A program made the translations under genes and the position numbers. Positions 1 to 5,760 of a DNA stretch of 6,441 bases are shown here, piece by piece. Below the pieces are notes generated by a model that made no database searches, was not told the origin of the DNA, and saw only the letters and a program-made list of their open reading frames with translations. Every line of letters starts with the position of its first letter. The stretch's first letter is position 1. Source of the stretch: an uncultured Bryobacterales bacterium (GTDB lineage: Bacteria > Acidobacteriota > Terriglobia > Bryobacterales > Bryobacteraceae); assembly GCA_937859895.1 (NCBI GenBank), contig CALMAV010000187.1:1-6441 (forward strand), written 5' to 3'.

Positions 1-275
1 GCGTCGAACTGCCCATTCCGTACAACGCCCCTCCTGATTCTCCGACCCGATTGCTCGTCGACAACGGTTCGAAGCTTGGAGGACAATCCGCTACCGAAGA
101 ACAGTTCCAGGCGGTTGATCAGTATGCATTGCAAGGTGATGCGTTCTCGGCTGCCGTTCGAGGCGAAGGGCAGGTGCCGATCTCGCTTGAAGATGCGTTT
201 GGAAATATGGCCGCTATTGATGCACTATTCCGTTCAGCTCAGAGCGCCAGTTGGGAAGTGCCTGAAGCGTTGTAG
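1..275 (+). CDS. Gfo/Idh/MocA-family NAD(P)-dependent oxidoreductase, C-terminal fragment (5' end outside window)
   Basis: An open frame (codons from base 3) runs in from the left edge to a TAG at 273-275, giving the last 90 residues of a protein. The tail reads QGDAFSAAVRGEGQVPISLE, then DAFGNMAAIDALFRSAQSAS and WEVPEAL. This is the typical end of the Gfo/Idh/MocA family: a helix with an 'F..AV..G...P..LEDA..NM..IDA...SA.SG.W' pattern that closes the C-terminal alpha/beta domain. Members are cytoplasmic or periplasmic sugar and polyol dehydrogenases that use NAD(P) bound by an N-terminal Rossmann fold. The Rossmann fold and catalytic lysine lie outside the window, so substrate cannot be inferred. 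The gene converges on the DUF6807 gene with 14 bases between stop codons. The family call is confident; any narrower name, such as a xylose or glucose-fructose oxidoreductase, would be guesswork. Confidence 0.85.
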   Translation, partial: VELPIPYNAPPDSPTRLLVDNGSKLGGQSATEEQFQAVDQYALQGDAFSAAVRGEGQVPISLEDAFGNMAAIDALFRSAQSASWEVPEAL

Positions 276-298
276 GCGAAGGCGGCCGATCACTTCGC
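276..298. terminator. weak hairpin between convergent genes
   Basis: GCGAAG (276-281) and CTTCGC (293-298) can form a 6-bp stem around an 11-base loop, just after the oxidoreductase stop and overlapping the last codons of the convergent DUF6807 gene. A symmetric hairpin here could act on both strands, but no T-tract follows on either side, so intrinsic termination is only weakly supported. Confidence 0.2.
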
Positions 299-1318
299 AA
301 ATTCAGTGTAGGCTGTGTCGAGCTCTTTCTTGGACAGATCACCAGAATGAATCAGGACCCGGTAGCGAAAATGAAGCAACTGCCCGGGCTTCAGATCATG
401 CCCGCCCACTCCTGTTCCTTTCGGCTCAAAGTCTTTGTAGCCAAATGGATTTGCAGCGAAAAGTCCGTAAGCACGAGCGTGCCATCGTGTTGGATGGTTG
501 AAGTTCTCAGGAGCGTCGAAGATAGCTACCCCTACTTTTTGGCCGGCGACTGTTCCATCGTAGTCAACCCAGTTAGCTCGCTTTCCCCAGACGTCCTTCT
601 CGGTCTGGGCGCCTTCGGAATTGGTCATCACTCCTCCACTTTTCTCCGTCATGCTATCGGCCAGGCGCATGCCGAAAAAGCCTTCCTTACTGTCTCCAAA
701 GTGAACGGCGCGCTTGGCTGTTAATGTGACTGATACATCAATGGTGCGCAAATCCGGTTGCGCGTAAAAGGTAAGCACCCGGCGTTCCTCCATCAAAACC
801 GCTCCGTGCGGACCCATCCATCGATAGAGGCCGTCAATATCGCCGCTACTCCTGCCCGATTTGACCTGATTGAAACGAACCAACGCAACAGTGCCAAGCT
901 TGGCTGGGTCATATTTGGGAGGTTGGTCACGGTTGTAGTGGAACTCATTCTCCCAGAAGTTAAAGCCATTGATCTCGCCGTAGCCAATCCATAAGCCACG
1001 ATGGTGCTGGTGGTCATGCGACTCGCCCGGAACCTCCTCCATTGGGTATCGACGGGTGATCACGATCCCTGAAGCAGTGCGAAGCGGCGCGAGAAATGGC
1101 TTGGGAACAGCGGGTCCGAAGTGGTAGGAGGAAAATGGCTCGCCGTTGATGCGGATATCGATCTGTGCGTCGCCATTCCTGACGAACTCCACTTGAGCGT
1201 TGAGCGGGCTTGCCGCCGCTGACACTAACACACAGGTTGCCAGAACATGAGAAAGCCAAGGGGCAATAGGGCGCCTTTTCATTTTGGAAAGCTCGAGGGG
1301 CATCATACCAGTGTCCAC
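290..1318 (-). CDS. Secreted DUF6807 (PmoA-family, PF14100-type) protein
   Basis: This encodes a 342-residue protein with an N-terminal signal peptide: a basic MKRR at residues 13-16, a hydrophobic core LSHVLATCVLVSAAA, and a likely cleavage site after PLNA near residue 41. The mature part carries the hallmark His-rich motif HDHQHHRGLWIGYG at about residues 101-114, followed by NGFNFWENEF. A later WVDYDG and VAIFDAPENFNHPTRWH also fit DUF6807. The family is sometimes labelled 'methane oxygenase PmoA', but it is unrelated to particulate methane monooxygenase. Its biochemical role is unknown to me, and it often sits beside Gfo/Idh/MocA oxidoreductases in sugar-degradation loci, as here. The start chosen is GTG at 1318 because AGGAG (1324-1328, complement) lies 5 bases upstream. 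ATGs at 1306, 1303 and 1282 are in frame but lack a well-spaced Shine-Dalgarno; 1282 would give a classic short signal peptide. An open frame extends further upstream but would overlap tatA. Confidence 0.85.
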   Translation of the reverse strand: MDTGMMPLELSKMKRRPIAPWLSHVLATCVLVSAAASPLNAQVEFVRNGDAQIDIRINGEPFSSYHFGPAVPKPFLAPLRTASGIVITRRYPMEEVPGESHDHQHHRGLWIGYGEINGFNFWENEFHYNRDQPPKYDPAKLGTVALVRFNQVKSGRSSGDIDGLYRWMGPHGAVLMEERRVLTFYAQPDLRTIDVSVTLTAKRAVHFGDSKEGFFGMRLADSMTEKSGGVMTNSEGAQTEKDVWGKRANWVDYDGTVAGQKVGVAIFDAPENFNHPTRWHARAYGLFAANPFGYKDFEPKGTGVGGHDLKPGQLLHFRYRVLIHSGDLSKKELDTAYTEFAK

Positions 1319-1376
1319 AATGTCTCCTTTATTTGCTGGGCTATCATGAAGGGTCAGAGGCAAAAGAGGAGAATCA
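1319..1376. promoter_or_regulatory. Divergent intergenic region, DUF6807 gene / tatA
   Basis: These 58 bases must hold the translation signals of both divergent genes and probably at least one promoter. Ribosome-binding sites are clear: AGGAG at 1367-1371, 5 bases before the tatA ATG, and AGGAG on the minus strand (1324-1328), 5 bases before the GTG of the DUF6807 gene. A TATCAT at 1342-1347 resembles a plus-strand -10 box, but no matching -35 is visible, so I do not assign promoters. Confidence 0.4.
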
Positions 1377-1790
1377 ATGGGCCCGATAGGTGTGCAGGAG
1401 ATGATCGGATTATTCATGATCGCTCTGTTGCTTTTCGGTCCAAAGAAGCTCCCGGAGTTAGGCCGCACGTTGGGTAAGGCTCTGACGGAGTTCCGTCGCG
1501 CAAAGAACGAGCTGACCAGAACATTCGAGAGCCACATGAATGAACTGGAGAAGGAAACGCGGGAGGAGCCCGCAAAGGAATTTAAGCCGACTTCTTACTC
1601 CTATCCTTACGATGAATATGGTCGCTACGAACAACCGGCCCCGCAACTGGCGGAGGCTGAGAAACCGGTTGTTCACACGTATGAAGCCCCCGCTCCCTCC
1701 CCTGCTGTTCCTCCGGCCGTGGTGGGCACCATCGCCCGCAGCAACGGCGTGCATCCAATCAGGCCAACTGACGAGGAGCATCGGTCTTAG
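1377..1790 (+). CDS. tatA: Twin-arginine translocase subunit, TatA/TatB type
   Basis: This 137-residue protein has the TatA/B architecture: one N-terminal transmembrane helix (about residues 6-20, MIGLFMIALLLF), the FG hinge at F20-G21 followed by P22, and a cationic amphipathic helix (PKKLPELGRTLGKALTEFRR, 22-41). A charged stretch to about residue 65 follows, then a low-complexity Pro/Ala/Glu tail. TatA oligomerises to form the passage for folded proteins; TatB joins TatC as the signal-peptide receptor. E8 is the residue typical of TatB, while F20-G21 is typical of TatA, so the paralogue cannot be settled from sequence. The start is firm: AGAGGAG lies immediately upstream with 5-base spacing. 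tatC follows after 23 bases on the same strand, which supports one operon. At 137 residues it is longer than usual TatA proteins (60-90), because of the disordered tail. Confidence 0.9.
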   Translation: MGPIGVQEMIGLFMIALLLFGPKKLPELGRTLGKALTEFRRAKNELTRTFESHMNELEKETREEPAKEFKPTSYSYPYDEYGRYEQPAPQLAEAEKPVVHTYEAPAPSPAVPPAVVGTIARSNGVHPIRPTDEEHRS

Positions 1791-1813
1791 CCCGTAGGTC
1801 TGAGTCTGTCTGA

Positions 1814-2995
1814 ATGCCGGATTCTACGGAAAAGGGGAGGGAGGCAGGCCTTGCCCCAGGTGAGGAAAAAGGCTCTGACGGGCTTCCGCCAGCCGGCGTT
1901 GAAGACGCAGCCGTCTACAGCAGCCACTCTGATCCGTACGGGCCCGAGCCGGTAACTGTTAATCCAATTGCAGCCGAGATCCTGACTGCCAGCAACGAAC
2001 AACGCGCTGAGATGGCGCGCACGCCTGAAGTGGTACCTGCTTCACTACCTGCTCACAGGCCGCCGCCTCCACCCCCGCCCCCCGACTCCTCGGAGGAGGA
2101 CGAAGGTGACGAGGAAGACCGTGGCATGCTCCGCATGTCCTTTATGGAGCATCTGGAAGAGCTGCGAACGCGGCTGCTCCGGTCAGTCCTCGGGGTTGCG
2201 ATTGCTTTTCTTGCCAGCATGTTCTTCTCGAAAGAGCTCTGGCGTGCTGTCCAGGAACCAGCTGTCACCGCGCTGAAGCACCTTGGTGTAAACCCACCCG
2301 AGTTGGCCTACCTATCACCGATGGAGGGCTTCAACATTATCTGGATAAAGCTTCCGCTGCTGGTGTCAGTTTTTCTCGGATCACCTTGGGTGCTTTACCA
2401 GGTCTGGGCGTTTATCTCTCCAGGCTTGTATAAGAAGGAAAAGCGCTGGGCTGTGCCGTTCATTCTGTCAACGGCCGGGCTCTTCATCTGCGGCGGCCTG
2501 TTTGCTTACTTTGTGGCATTTCGTTTTGGACTGGAGTTCTTGCTTGGCATTGGGCTGGATGTGAATGTTCATCCGGTTGTCTCAATCAGCGAGTACTTCG
2601 ATCTGTTCGTTAATGTGACGCTCGGCATAGCTCTCGTTTTCGAGATGCCGATCATCATTTTTTTCCTAACGCTGCTGCGCTTGGCTTCTCCGCGATTCTT
2701 ACTCAAACACAGCCGCTACGCAATTCTTGCCATCACGGTTCTGGCCGCAGTTTTAACACCCACGCCTGACATCTTCAACATGATGATCTTCGCCATTCCC
2801 ATGGTGATGCTCTTCTTTGTCGGCGTATTCGCAAGCTTCCTACTGGTGAATAGCCGCGAGGGGAAGAGGTTCCCTTGGAAGCTGGTGCTGCTGGTTTTGT
2901 TAGGAGCGTGTTTAGTGACTGCTGGCGTACTTGCGTTCTTTGTATTCCGCTACGGCTATCACTTTGTAGCGAAAGCGCCTTACTTTGTTAAGTAG
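1814..2995 (+). CDS. tatC: Twin-arginine translocase subunit TatC with long N-terminal extension
   Basis: This is the polytopic core of the Tat translocase and the docking site for twin-arginine signal peptides in the inner membrane. The recognisable TatC part begins near residue 108: SFMEHLEELRTRLL (109-122), the first loop PMEGFNIIWIKLPL, then SPWVLYQVWAFISPGLYKKE (190-209), whose glutamate matches the signal-peptide-binding Glu of E. coli TatC. FEMP (E277) matches the second conserved Glu in the fourth helix, followed by LTPTPDIFNMM and AIPMVMLFFVGVF. The usual six membrane helices are present. A seventh hydrophobic segment (about 356-378) follows, which ordinary TatC lacks. Residues 1-104 form a charged, disordered-looking extension with eight prolines (83-90) and an acidic run (94-102). 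ATG 1814 follows a TGA directly and has only a poor ribosome-binding site. ATG 2126 would give a normal-sized 289-residue TatC. Confidence 0.93.
   Translation: MPDSTEKGREAGLAPGEEKGSDGLPPAGVEDAAVYSSHSDPYGPEPVTVNPIAAEILTASNEQRAEMARTPEVVPASLPAHRPPPPPPPPDSSEEDEGDEEDRGMLRMSFMEHLEELRTRLLRSVLGVAIAFLASMFFSKELWRAVQEPAVTALKHLGVNPPELAYLSPMEGFNIIWIKLPLLVSVFLGSPWVLYQVWAFISPGLYKKEKRWAVPFILSTAGLFICGGLFAYFVAFRFGLEFLLGIGLDVNVHPVVSISEYFDLFVNVTLGIALVFEMPIIIFFLTLLRLASPRFLLKHSRYAILAITVLAAVLTPTPDIFNMMIFAIPMVMLFFVGVFASFLLVNSREGKRFPWKLVLLVLLGACLVTAGVLAFFVFRYGYHFVAKAPYFVK
2111..2128 (+). promoter_or_regulatory. Possible internal ribosome-binding site and start within tatC
   Basis: GAGGAAG at 2111-2117 lies 8 bases before the in-frame ATG at 2126 (Met105), just before the conserved TatC core. 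It is a better Shine-Dalgarno match than anything ahead of ATG 1814. The same bases also encode the acidic EED stretch, so the match may be incidental to codon choice (GAG GAA). Confidence 0.35.
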
Positions 2996-3035
2996 GGCGC
3001 TATTCTACGCTCTCGTACTGCGCGCACTCTGAGAC

Positions 3036-3743
3036 TTAGTCACGCCAAAGGGCAACGCCGCCCAGCAAGCCGTCTTGGTTCGGTATGCGCGTGACGCCGT
3101 CAGGCAGACTAATGTCAAGCTTAGTCGCATTGCCTCCGCCGATAAAAAGATGATCGTAATTAAATAGCGATTGGATCTGCGCTATTGCCTTCTCCACTAG
3201 CTTGTTCCAACGTTTTCGGCCATGTTTGGCAAGACCACGCTTGCCTAGAAAGTCCTCATACGTTTTGTCCTTACGCCATGGATGATGAGCCAGCTCGAGG
3301 CCGGGCACCAGGCGACCTTCCAGGTACAGCGAGGAGCCGAATCCAGTGCCTAGCGTGATCACCATCTCCACGCCCTTACCTTCAATTGCAGCAAGCCCCT
3401 GTATTGCTGCATCGTTGGCCATCCGGACAGGCTTCTTCCAACGCCGTGTCAGCACTTTCTCAAATTCGAACCCAACCCATTTTTGATCCAGATTGTGAGC
3501 GGTCAATGTCACCCCGCGTTTAACAACGCCGGGAAAGCCGACAGATGCGCGATCGAATTCGCCGAGGCTTTTCACAATTGAGTCAATCAGCTTGATGATG
3601 TTCTCAGGTGTTGCTGGGTCCGGAGTATCAAAGCGCTGACGCTCGCTCAACGGCTTGCCATTCATATCCAGCAAGCAACCTTTGACTCCGGATCCACCGA
3701 TGTCGATTGCCAGTGTGGTGATCTTCTCTGTTGTAGACGCCAT
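3036..3743 (-). CDS. ROK-family kinase, polyphosphate glucokinase type
   Basis: This 235-residue ROK kinase is the length expected for single-domain polyphosphate glucokinases, which phosphorylate glucose at O6 in the cytoplasm using polyphosphate, often also ATP. Seen in order: phosphate-binding loop LAIDIGGSGVKG (11-22); VGFPGVV then TAHNLDQKWVG, a block characteristic of the polyphosphate-glucokinase branch; catalytic N110-D111; second phosphate loop LGTGFGSSLYL (131-141); ELAHH (150-154) with the conserved sugar-binding Glu/His; and IGGGNATK near 201-208. The Cys-rich zinc motif of many ROK regulators and glucokinases is absent, as in polyphosphate glucokinases. The motif after N110-D111 is AAIQG, not the usual ADAAG. 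ATG 3743 was chosen because family members start just before the first phosphate loop; no strong ribosome-binding site precedes it, and the frame stays open to a TTG at 3830. Its stop is 40 bases from that of tatC, convergently. Polyphosphate use is inferred from motifs and from the nearby ppk. Confidence 0.82.
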   Translation of the reverse strand: MASTTEKITTLAIDIGGSGVKGCLLDMNGKPLSERQRFDTPDPATPENIIKLIDSIVKSLGEFDRASVGFPGVVKRGVTLTAHNLDQKWVGFEFEKVLTRRWKKPVRMANDAAIQGLAAIEGKGVEMVITLGTGFGSSLYLEGRLVPGLELAHHPWRKDKTYEDFLGKRGLAKHGRKRWNKLVEKAIAQIQSLFNYDHLFIGGGNATKLDISLPDGVTRIPNQDGLLGGVALWRD

Positions 3744-3793
3744 ATCGTCACTGTAAGGGACTGCTGCTACTTGTACCACGCTCGAATCTCTCC

Positions 3794-3828
3794 GCGGCCC
3801 TTTTTTGCCATGAGCTCTCACGGGCCGC
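3794..3828. repeat. GC-only inverted repeat between ABM and ROK kinase genes
   Basis: GCGGCCC (3794-3800) and GGGCCGC (3822-3828) are perfect 7-base inverted copies around a 21-base loop containing a T6 run (3801-3806, + strand) and GAGCTC. On the transcribed minus strand the hairpin would form 11 bases after the ABM stop codon and end about 50 bases before the ROK start. No U-tract follows it on that strand, so it looks like an intercistronic mRNA hairpin (processing, stability or attenuation) rather than a standard terminator. Confidence 0.45.
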
Positions 3829-3839
3829 AAGCAACTCAG

Positions 3840-4241
3840 TTACTTGCTCTTGGCACCGAGCACAATCGGGTCAGTCTCAACGAGCTTGAGGGATTTGACC
3901 ATGTTTTGTGTGAGGTTCTTGTATCTTTTGAAATGAGGAGCTTCGATATGTGCTTTGTACGCGGCTATGTCAGCGTATGTCTCAAGAATCCTGATGTGTG
4001 CAGGGTTTTCCTTTAGAGATACGGCGTATAAAATCAGAACACCCGGCTCAATGCGGATAGAGGTCTCGATCTCTTCCTTTAGAGCAGATTTATAAGCTTC
4101 CAGTTGGGCGGGGTCGATCTCAAGTTCGGCCATTCGCACAACGCGGCTTCCTATCCCTTGGGCACGGGAAAGCCAGAGCGCGCATGATAGAGAAAACATC
4201 AGTAACGAACCGCCGATGGTTATAACCCGTTTGGTGTTCAT
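3840..4241 (-). CDS. Exported or membrane-anchored ABM-domain protein (putative quinol monooxygenase type)
   Basis: This 133-residue protein has a basic N-terminus (MNTKR), a hydrophobic segment VITIGGSLLMFSLSCALWL (about 6-24) and a short SRAQG, consistent with a signal peptide or single anchor. The remainder (about 33-130) fits the dimeric alpha/beta ABM (antibiotic biosynthesis monooxygenase) fold of YgiN-type proteins: VVRMAELEIDPAQLEAYKSA, the 'EPGVLILYAV' strand, HIRILETYADIAAYKAHIEA, and the 'H...P.F..Y' pattern (HIEAPHFKRY). Known members oxidise quinols or degrade haem, mostly in the cytoplasm; the substrate here cannot be read from sequence. ATG 4241 is preferred because GAAGGGAAT precedes it and it opens the signal peptide directly; an in-frame ATG lies at 4283. 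It sits between the PhoR-like kinase and the ROK kinase on one strand. Family call good, function open. Confidence 0.8.
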   Translation of the reverse strand: MNTKRVITIGGSLLMFSLSCALWLSRAQGIGSRVVRMAELEIDPAQLEAYKSALKEEIETSIRIEPGVLILYAVSLKENPAHIRILETYADIAAYKAHIEAPHFKRYKNLTQNMVKSLKLVETDPIVLGAKSK

Positions 4242-4292
4242 ATTCCCTTCTTCCGCTCGCAGCGTAAATGCTCCCAGGGACAATTTTTACCA

Positions 4293-4314
4293 AAATAAAA
4301 TCACAAGGCGTGAT
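4293..4314 (-). terminator. Weak intrinsic-terminator-like hairpin after the histidine kinase gene
   Basis: On the minus strand ATCAC-GCCTT-GTGAT forms a 5-bp stem with a 5-base loop, directly followed by TTTATTTT. It begins 17 bases beyond the TGA of the histidine kinase gene. The geometry and T-rich tail fit a rho-independent terminator, but the stem is short and AT-rich, so efficiency would be low. The same AT-rich stretch lies about 45-70 bases upstream of the ABM start and could instead belong to its promoter. Confidence 0.3.
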
Positions 4315-4330
4315 GATTGAGAGCCGAAAA

Positions 4331-5707
4331 TCAAGCAGCGGGCAATGTAATGATGAACTTGGATCCGCGCCCTAGCTGGCTCTCCACCGCTATGGTTCCG
4401 CCCATCCGGTCAACTACTTCTTTCACAATCGACAGGCCAAGGCCTGTTCCGCCGGCCGGCCGTGAGCGGGCCTTGTCTACCCGATAGAACCTTTCAAAGA
4501 CTCGGGCTATGTCTCCGCTTGGAATACCAATACCCGTATCGCTAACACAGATGCGGACCTTTCCCTTATCGGTATAGCCGCATGCAACCGTAACGTTTCC
4601 TTCTGGCCGGTTAAACTTCACCGCATTGTCTAACAGATTCACCATTACTTGCTCCAGCCGGAAACGAACGCCCACCACCGCACACTCTTGGCAATCACTT
4701 CCATCGATGTCTACGTTCCGCAGTCCAGCAGCGGGCAACACCGTGTTTATCGCCGATTGAACTACTTCCAGCACCGAGATATGACCCGATTGCATGGGAG
4801 CCTCCTTGCCGGAATCCAGCTCTGAGAGGACAAGGAGATCAGAAGCGATATTGTTGAGCCGAATCGATTGCGACAGGATAATCTCGACGAAGCGTCGCCT
4901 ATTTGCCTCGTCGTCCAGCGCACCATCCAGCAGAGTTTCGGCATAGCCGCGGATGGCTGCCAGTGGTGTACGTAGTTCGTGCGAGACGTCGGCGACAAAG
5001 TCTTTCCTCATCTGCTCCTGGCGCTGTATGTCTGTTACATCGTGCAGCACGATTACTGCACCGGATCGATTCTTCTGACCGAACGGCAGCGACCGCGCTT
5101 CGAACCAGCGGCCATCCGCACTAGGCAACTGGAATCGATCTGTTTCCGGAGTTCTGCTGCTAAGCACGCGTTGCAAAATGTCCCGGAGCAGCGGCTCACG
5201 CACCACTTCATAAAGCGTTCGGCCCTCGGTGACCGGGATACGAGTACTGAAGGCTTGCGCAAATGCATCGTTGCAGAAGATGACCTTCATCTGCGAATCG
5301 ACGGCCAGCACACCTTCGGCCATACACGCCAGAATCGTTTCCCGACGCGACGCTTCCGTGTTCGCCTGCTCTACTACAACCCGGACGCGTTCCGCCATGG
5401 CCAGCATGCCGCGTGAGAGGTTCTGTGTCTCGGCGGGGCCTTCAATTGGGAGATCTTTTTCTTGGGCCGGAAGCGCGCCAATGAACTCTGCAAATTGCGC
5501 GGTCAAAGTGGAGTAACGCCGCATGACTGCGTAGGTCAAAGCCAATCCACAAGCGCTAACGGCTGCCAGCACAACCGCAAGCTTCCCTAGCGTTGCAAAG
5601 CTTTGCCCTGATTCAAAATCAGGCCTAATCCAAAGGATGGCAATGGGCAGAGAAAGCATTAGGAGGCACCAGGCACCTAAAAACTTTCCTACCTGTGGCT
5701 CTCTCAT
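4331..5707 (-). CDS. phoR: PhoR-like membrane sensor histidine kinase (HAMP-like, PAS, HisKA, HATPase_c)
   Basis: This is a 458-residue sensor kinase. Two membrane helices (about 10-27 and 41-62) flank only ~13 periplasmic residues, then a HAMP-like linker (63-115), a PAS domain (about 122-226), the phosphoacceptor box FVADVSHELRTPLAAIRGYA with His243, N box NLLDNAVKFN (357-366), G1 DTGIGIP (390-396), F box FERFYRVDKARSR (404-416) and G2 GGTGLGLS (419-426). All catalytic boxes are intact, so it should autophosphorylate and pass phosphate to an OmpR/PhoB-type response regulator. PhoR kinases characteristically have almost no periplasmic domain and respond to phosphate through PstSCAB-PhoU. That topology plus the position 73 bases downstream of ppk makes PhoR the best name, but no phoB, phoU or pst gene is in the window. 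Another PAS-bearing kinase such as a WalK/VicK relative cannot be excluded. ATG 5707 has only a weak ribosome-binding site. Confidence 0.85.
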   Translation of the reverse strand: MREPQVGKFLGAWCLLMLSLPIAILWIRPDFESGQSFATLGKLAVVLAAVSACGLALTYAVMRRYSTLTAQFAEFIGALPAQEKDLPIEGPAETQNLSRGMLAMAERVRVVVEQANTEASRRETILACMAEGVLAVDSQMKVIFCNDAFAQAFSTRIPVTEGRTLYEVVREPLLRDILQRVLSSRTPETDRFQLPSADGRWFEARSLPFGQKNRSGAVIVLHDVTDIQRQEQMRKDFVADVSHELRTPLAAIRGYAETLLDGALDDEANRRRFVEIILSQSIRLNNIASDLLVLSELDSGKEAPMQSGHISVLEVVQSAINTVLPAAGLRNVDIDGSDCQECAVVGVRFRLEQVMVNLLDNAVKFNRPEGNVTVACGYTDKGKVRICVSDTGIGIPSGDIARVFERFYRVDKARSRPAGGTGLGLSIVKEVVDRMGGTIAVESQLGRGSKFIITLPAA

Positions 5708-5737
5708 CGTTTAACTCAACCACAACTTACAGGCAGT

Positions 5738-5760
5738 TTGCGATCCCTCGTTACTCGCAA
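5738..5760. repeat. Inverted repeat between ppk and phoR
   Basis: TTGCGA (5738-5743) and TCGCAA (5755-5760) form 6-base inverted arms separated by 11 bases, midway in the 73-base gap between ppk and the kinase gene. It could be an mRNA hairpin after ppk or an operator. No U-tract follows on the transcribed strand, and it does not match a PhoB box that I recognise. Confidence 0.3.

Noticed and set aside
347..724. Plus-strand open frame of 125 codons opposite the DUF6807 gene
   Set aside because: There is no recognisable domain or ribosome-binding site; the minus-strand frame carries the conserved motifs.
1238..1282. A twin-arginine (Tat) signal on the DUF6807 protein, attractive because tat genes are adjacent
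   Set aside because: The N-terminus has KRRPIAP, which carries RR but not the S/T-R-R-x-F-L-K consensus, and the core is as hydrophobic as a Sec signal. A Sec signal is the simpler reading.
290..1318. Reading the DUF6807 protein as a methane monooxygenase subunit because of the 'PmoA' family label
   Set aside because: The protein is a signal-peptide-bearing soluble protein with a His-rich HDHQHHR motif and no multiple membrane helices; it is unrelated to particulate methane monooxygenase.
1319..1537. Upstream extension of the DUF6807 reading frame to 1537
   Set aside because: It would overlap the well-supported tatA start antisense, and the residues before the signal peptide show no family similarity.
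1458..1781. Antisense open frame of 107 codons opposite tatA
   Set aside because: It mirrors tatA codon structure, has no recognisable domain, and tatA itself is certain.
1476..1892. Direct repeat AAGGCTCTGACGG in tatA (1476-1488) and tatC (1869-1881), with TTCCG following in both
   Set aside because: The 13-base identity lies in different reading frames and is roughly what chance allows in a 6.4-kb window.
2996..3035. Terminator between convergent tatC and ROK kinase genes
   Set aside because: The 40-base gap has scattered GCGC runs but no stable stem with a T-tract on either strand.
3809..3812. ATG at 3812 (minus strand) as the start of a small gene before the ROK kinase
   Set aside because: The frame stops after 14 codons (MAKKGRGEIRAWYK), lies inside the inverted repeat, and has no ribosome-binding site.
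4979..5416. Open frame of 145 codons opposite the histidine kinase gene
   Set aside because: It has a low-complexity, Arg/His/Cys-rich product with no family resemblance; it is a shadow of the conserved kinase and PAS coding sequence.
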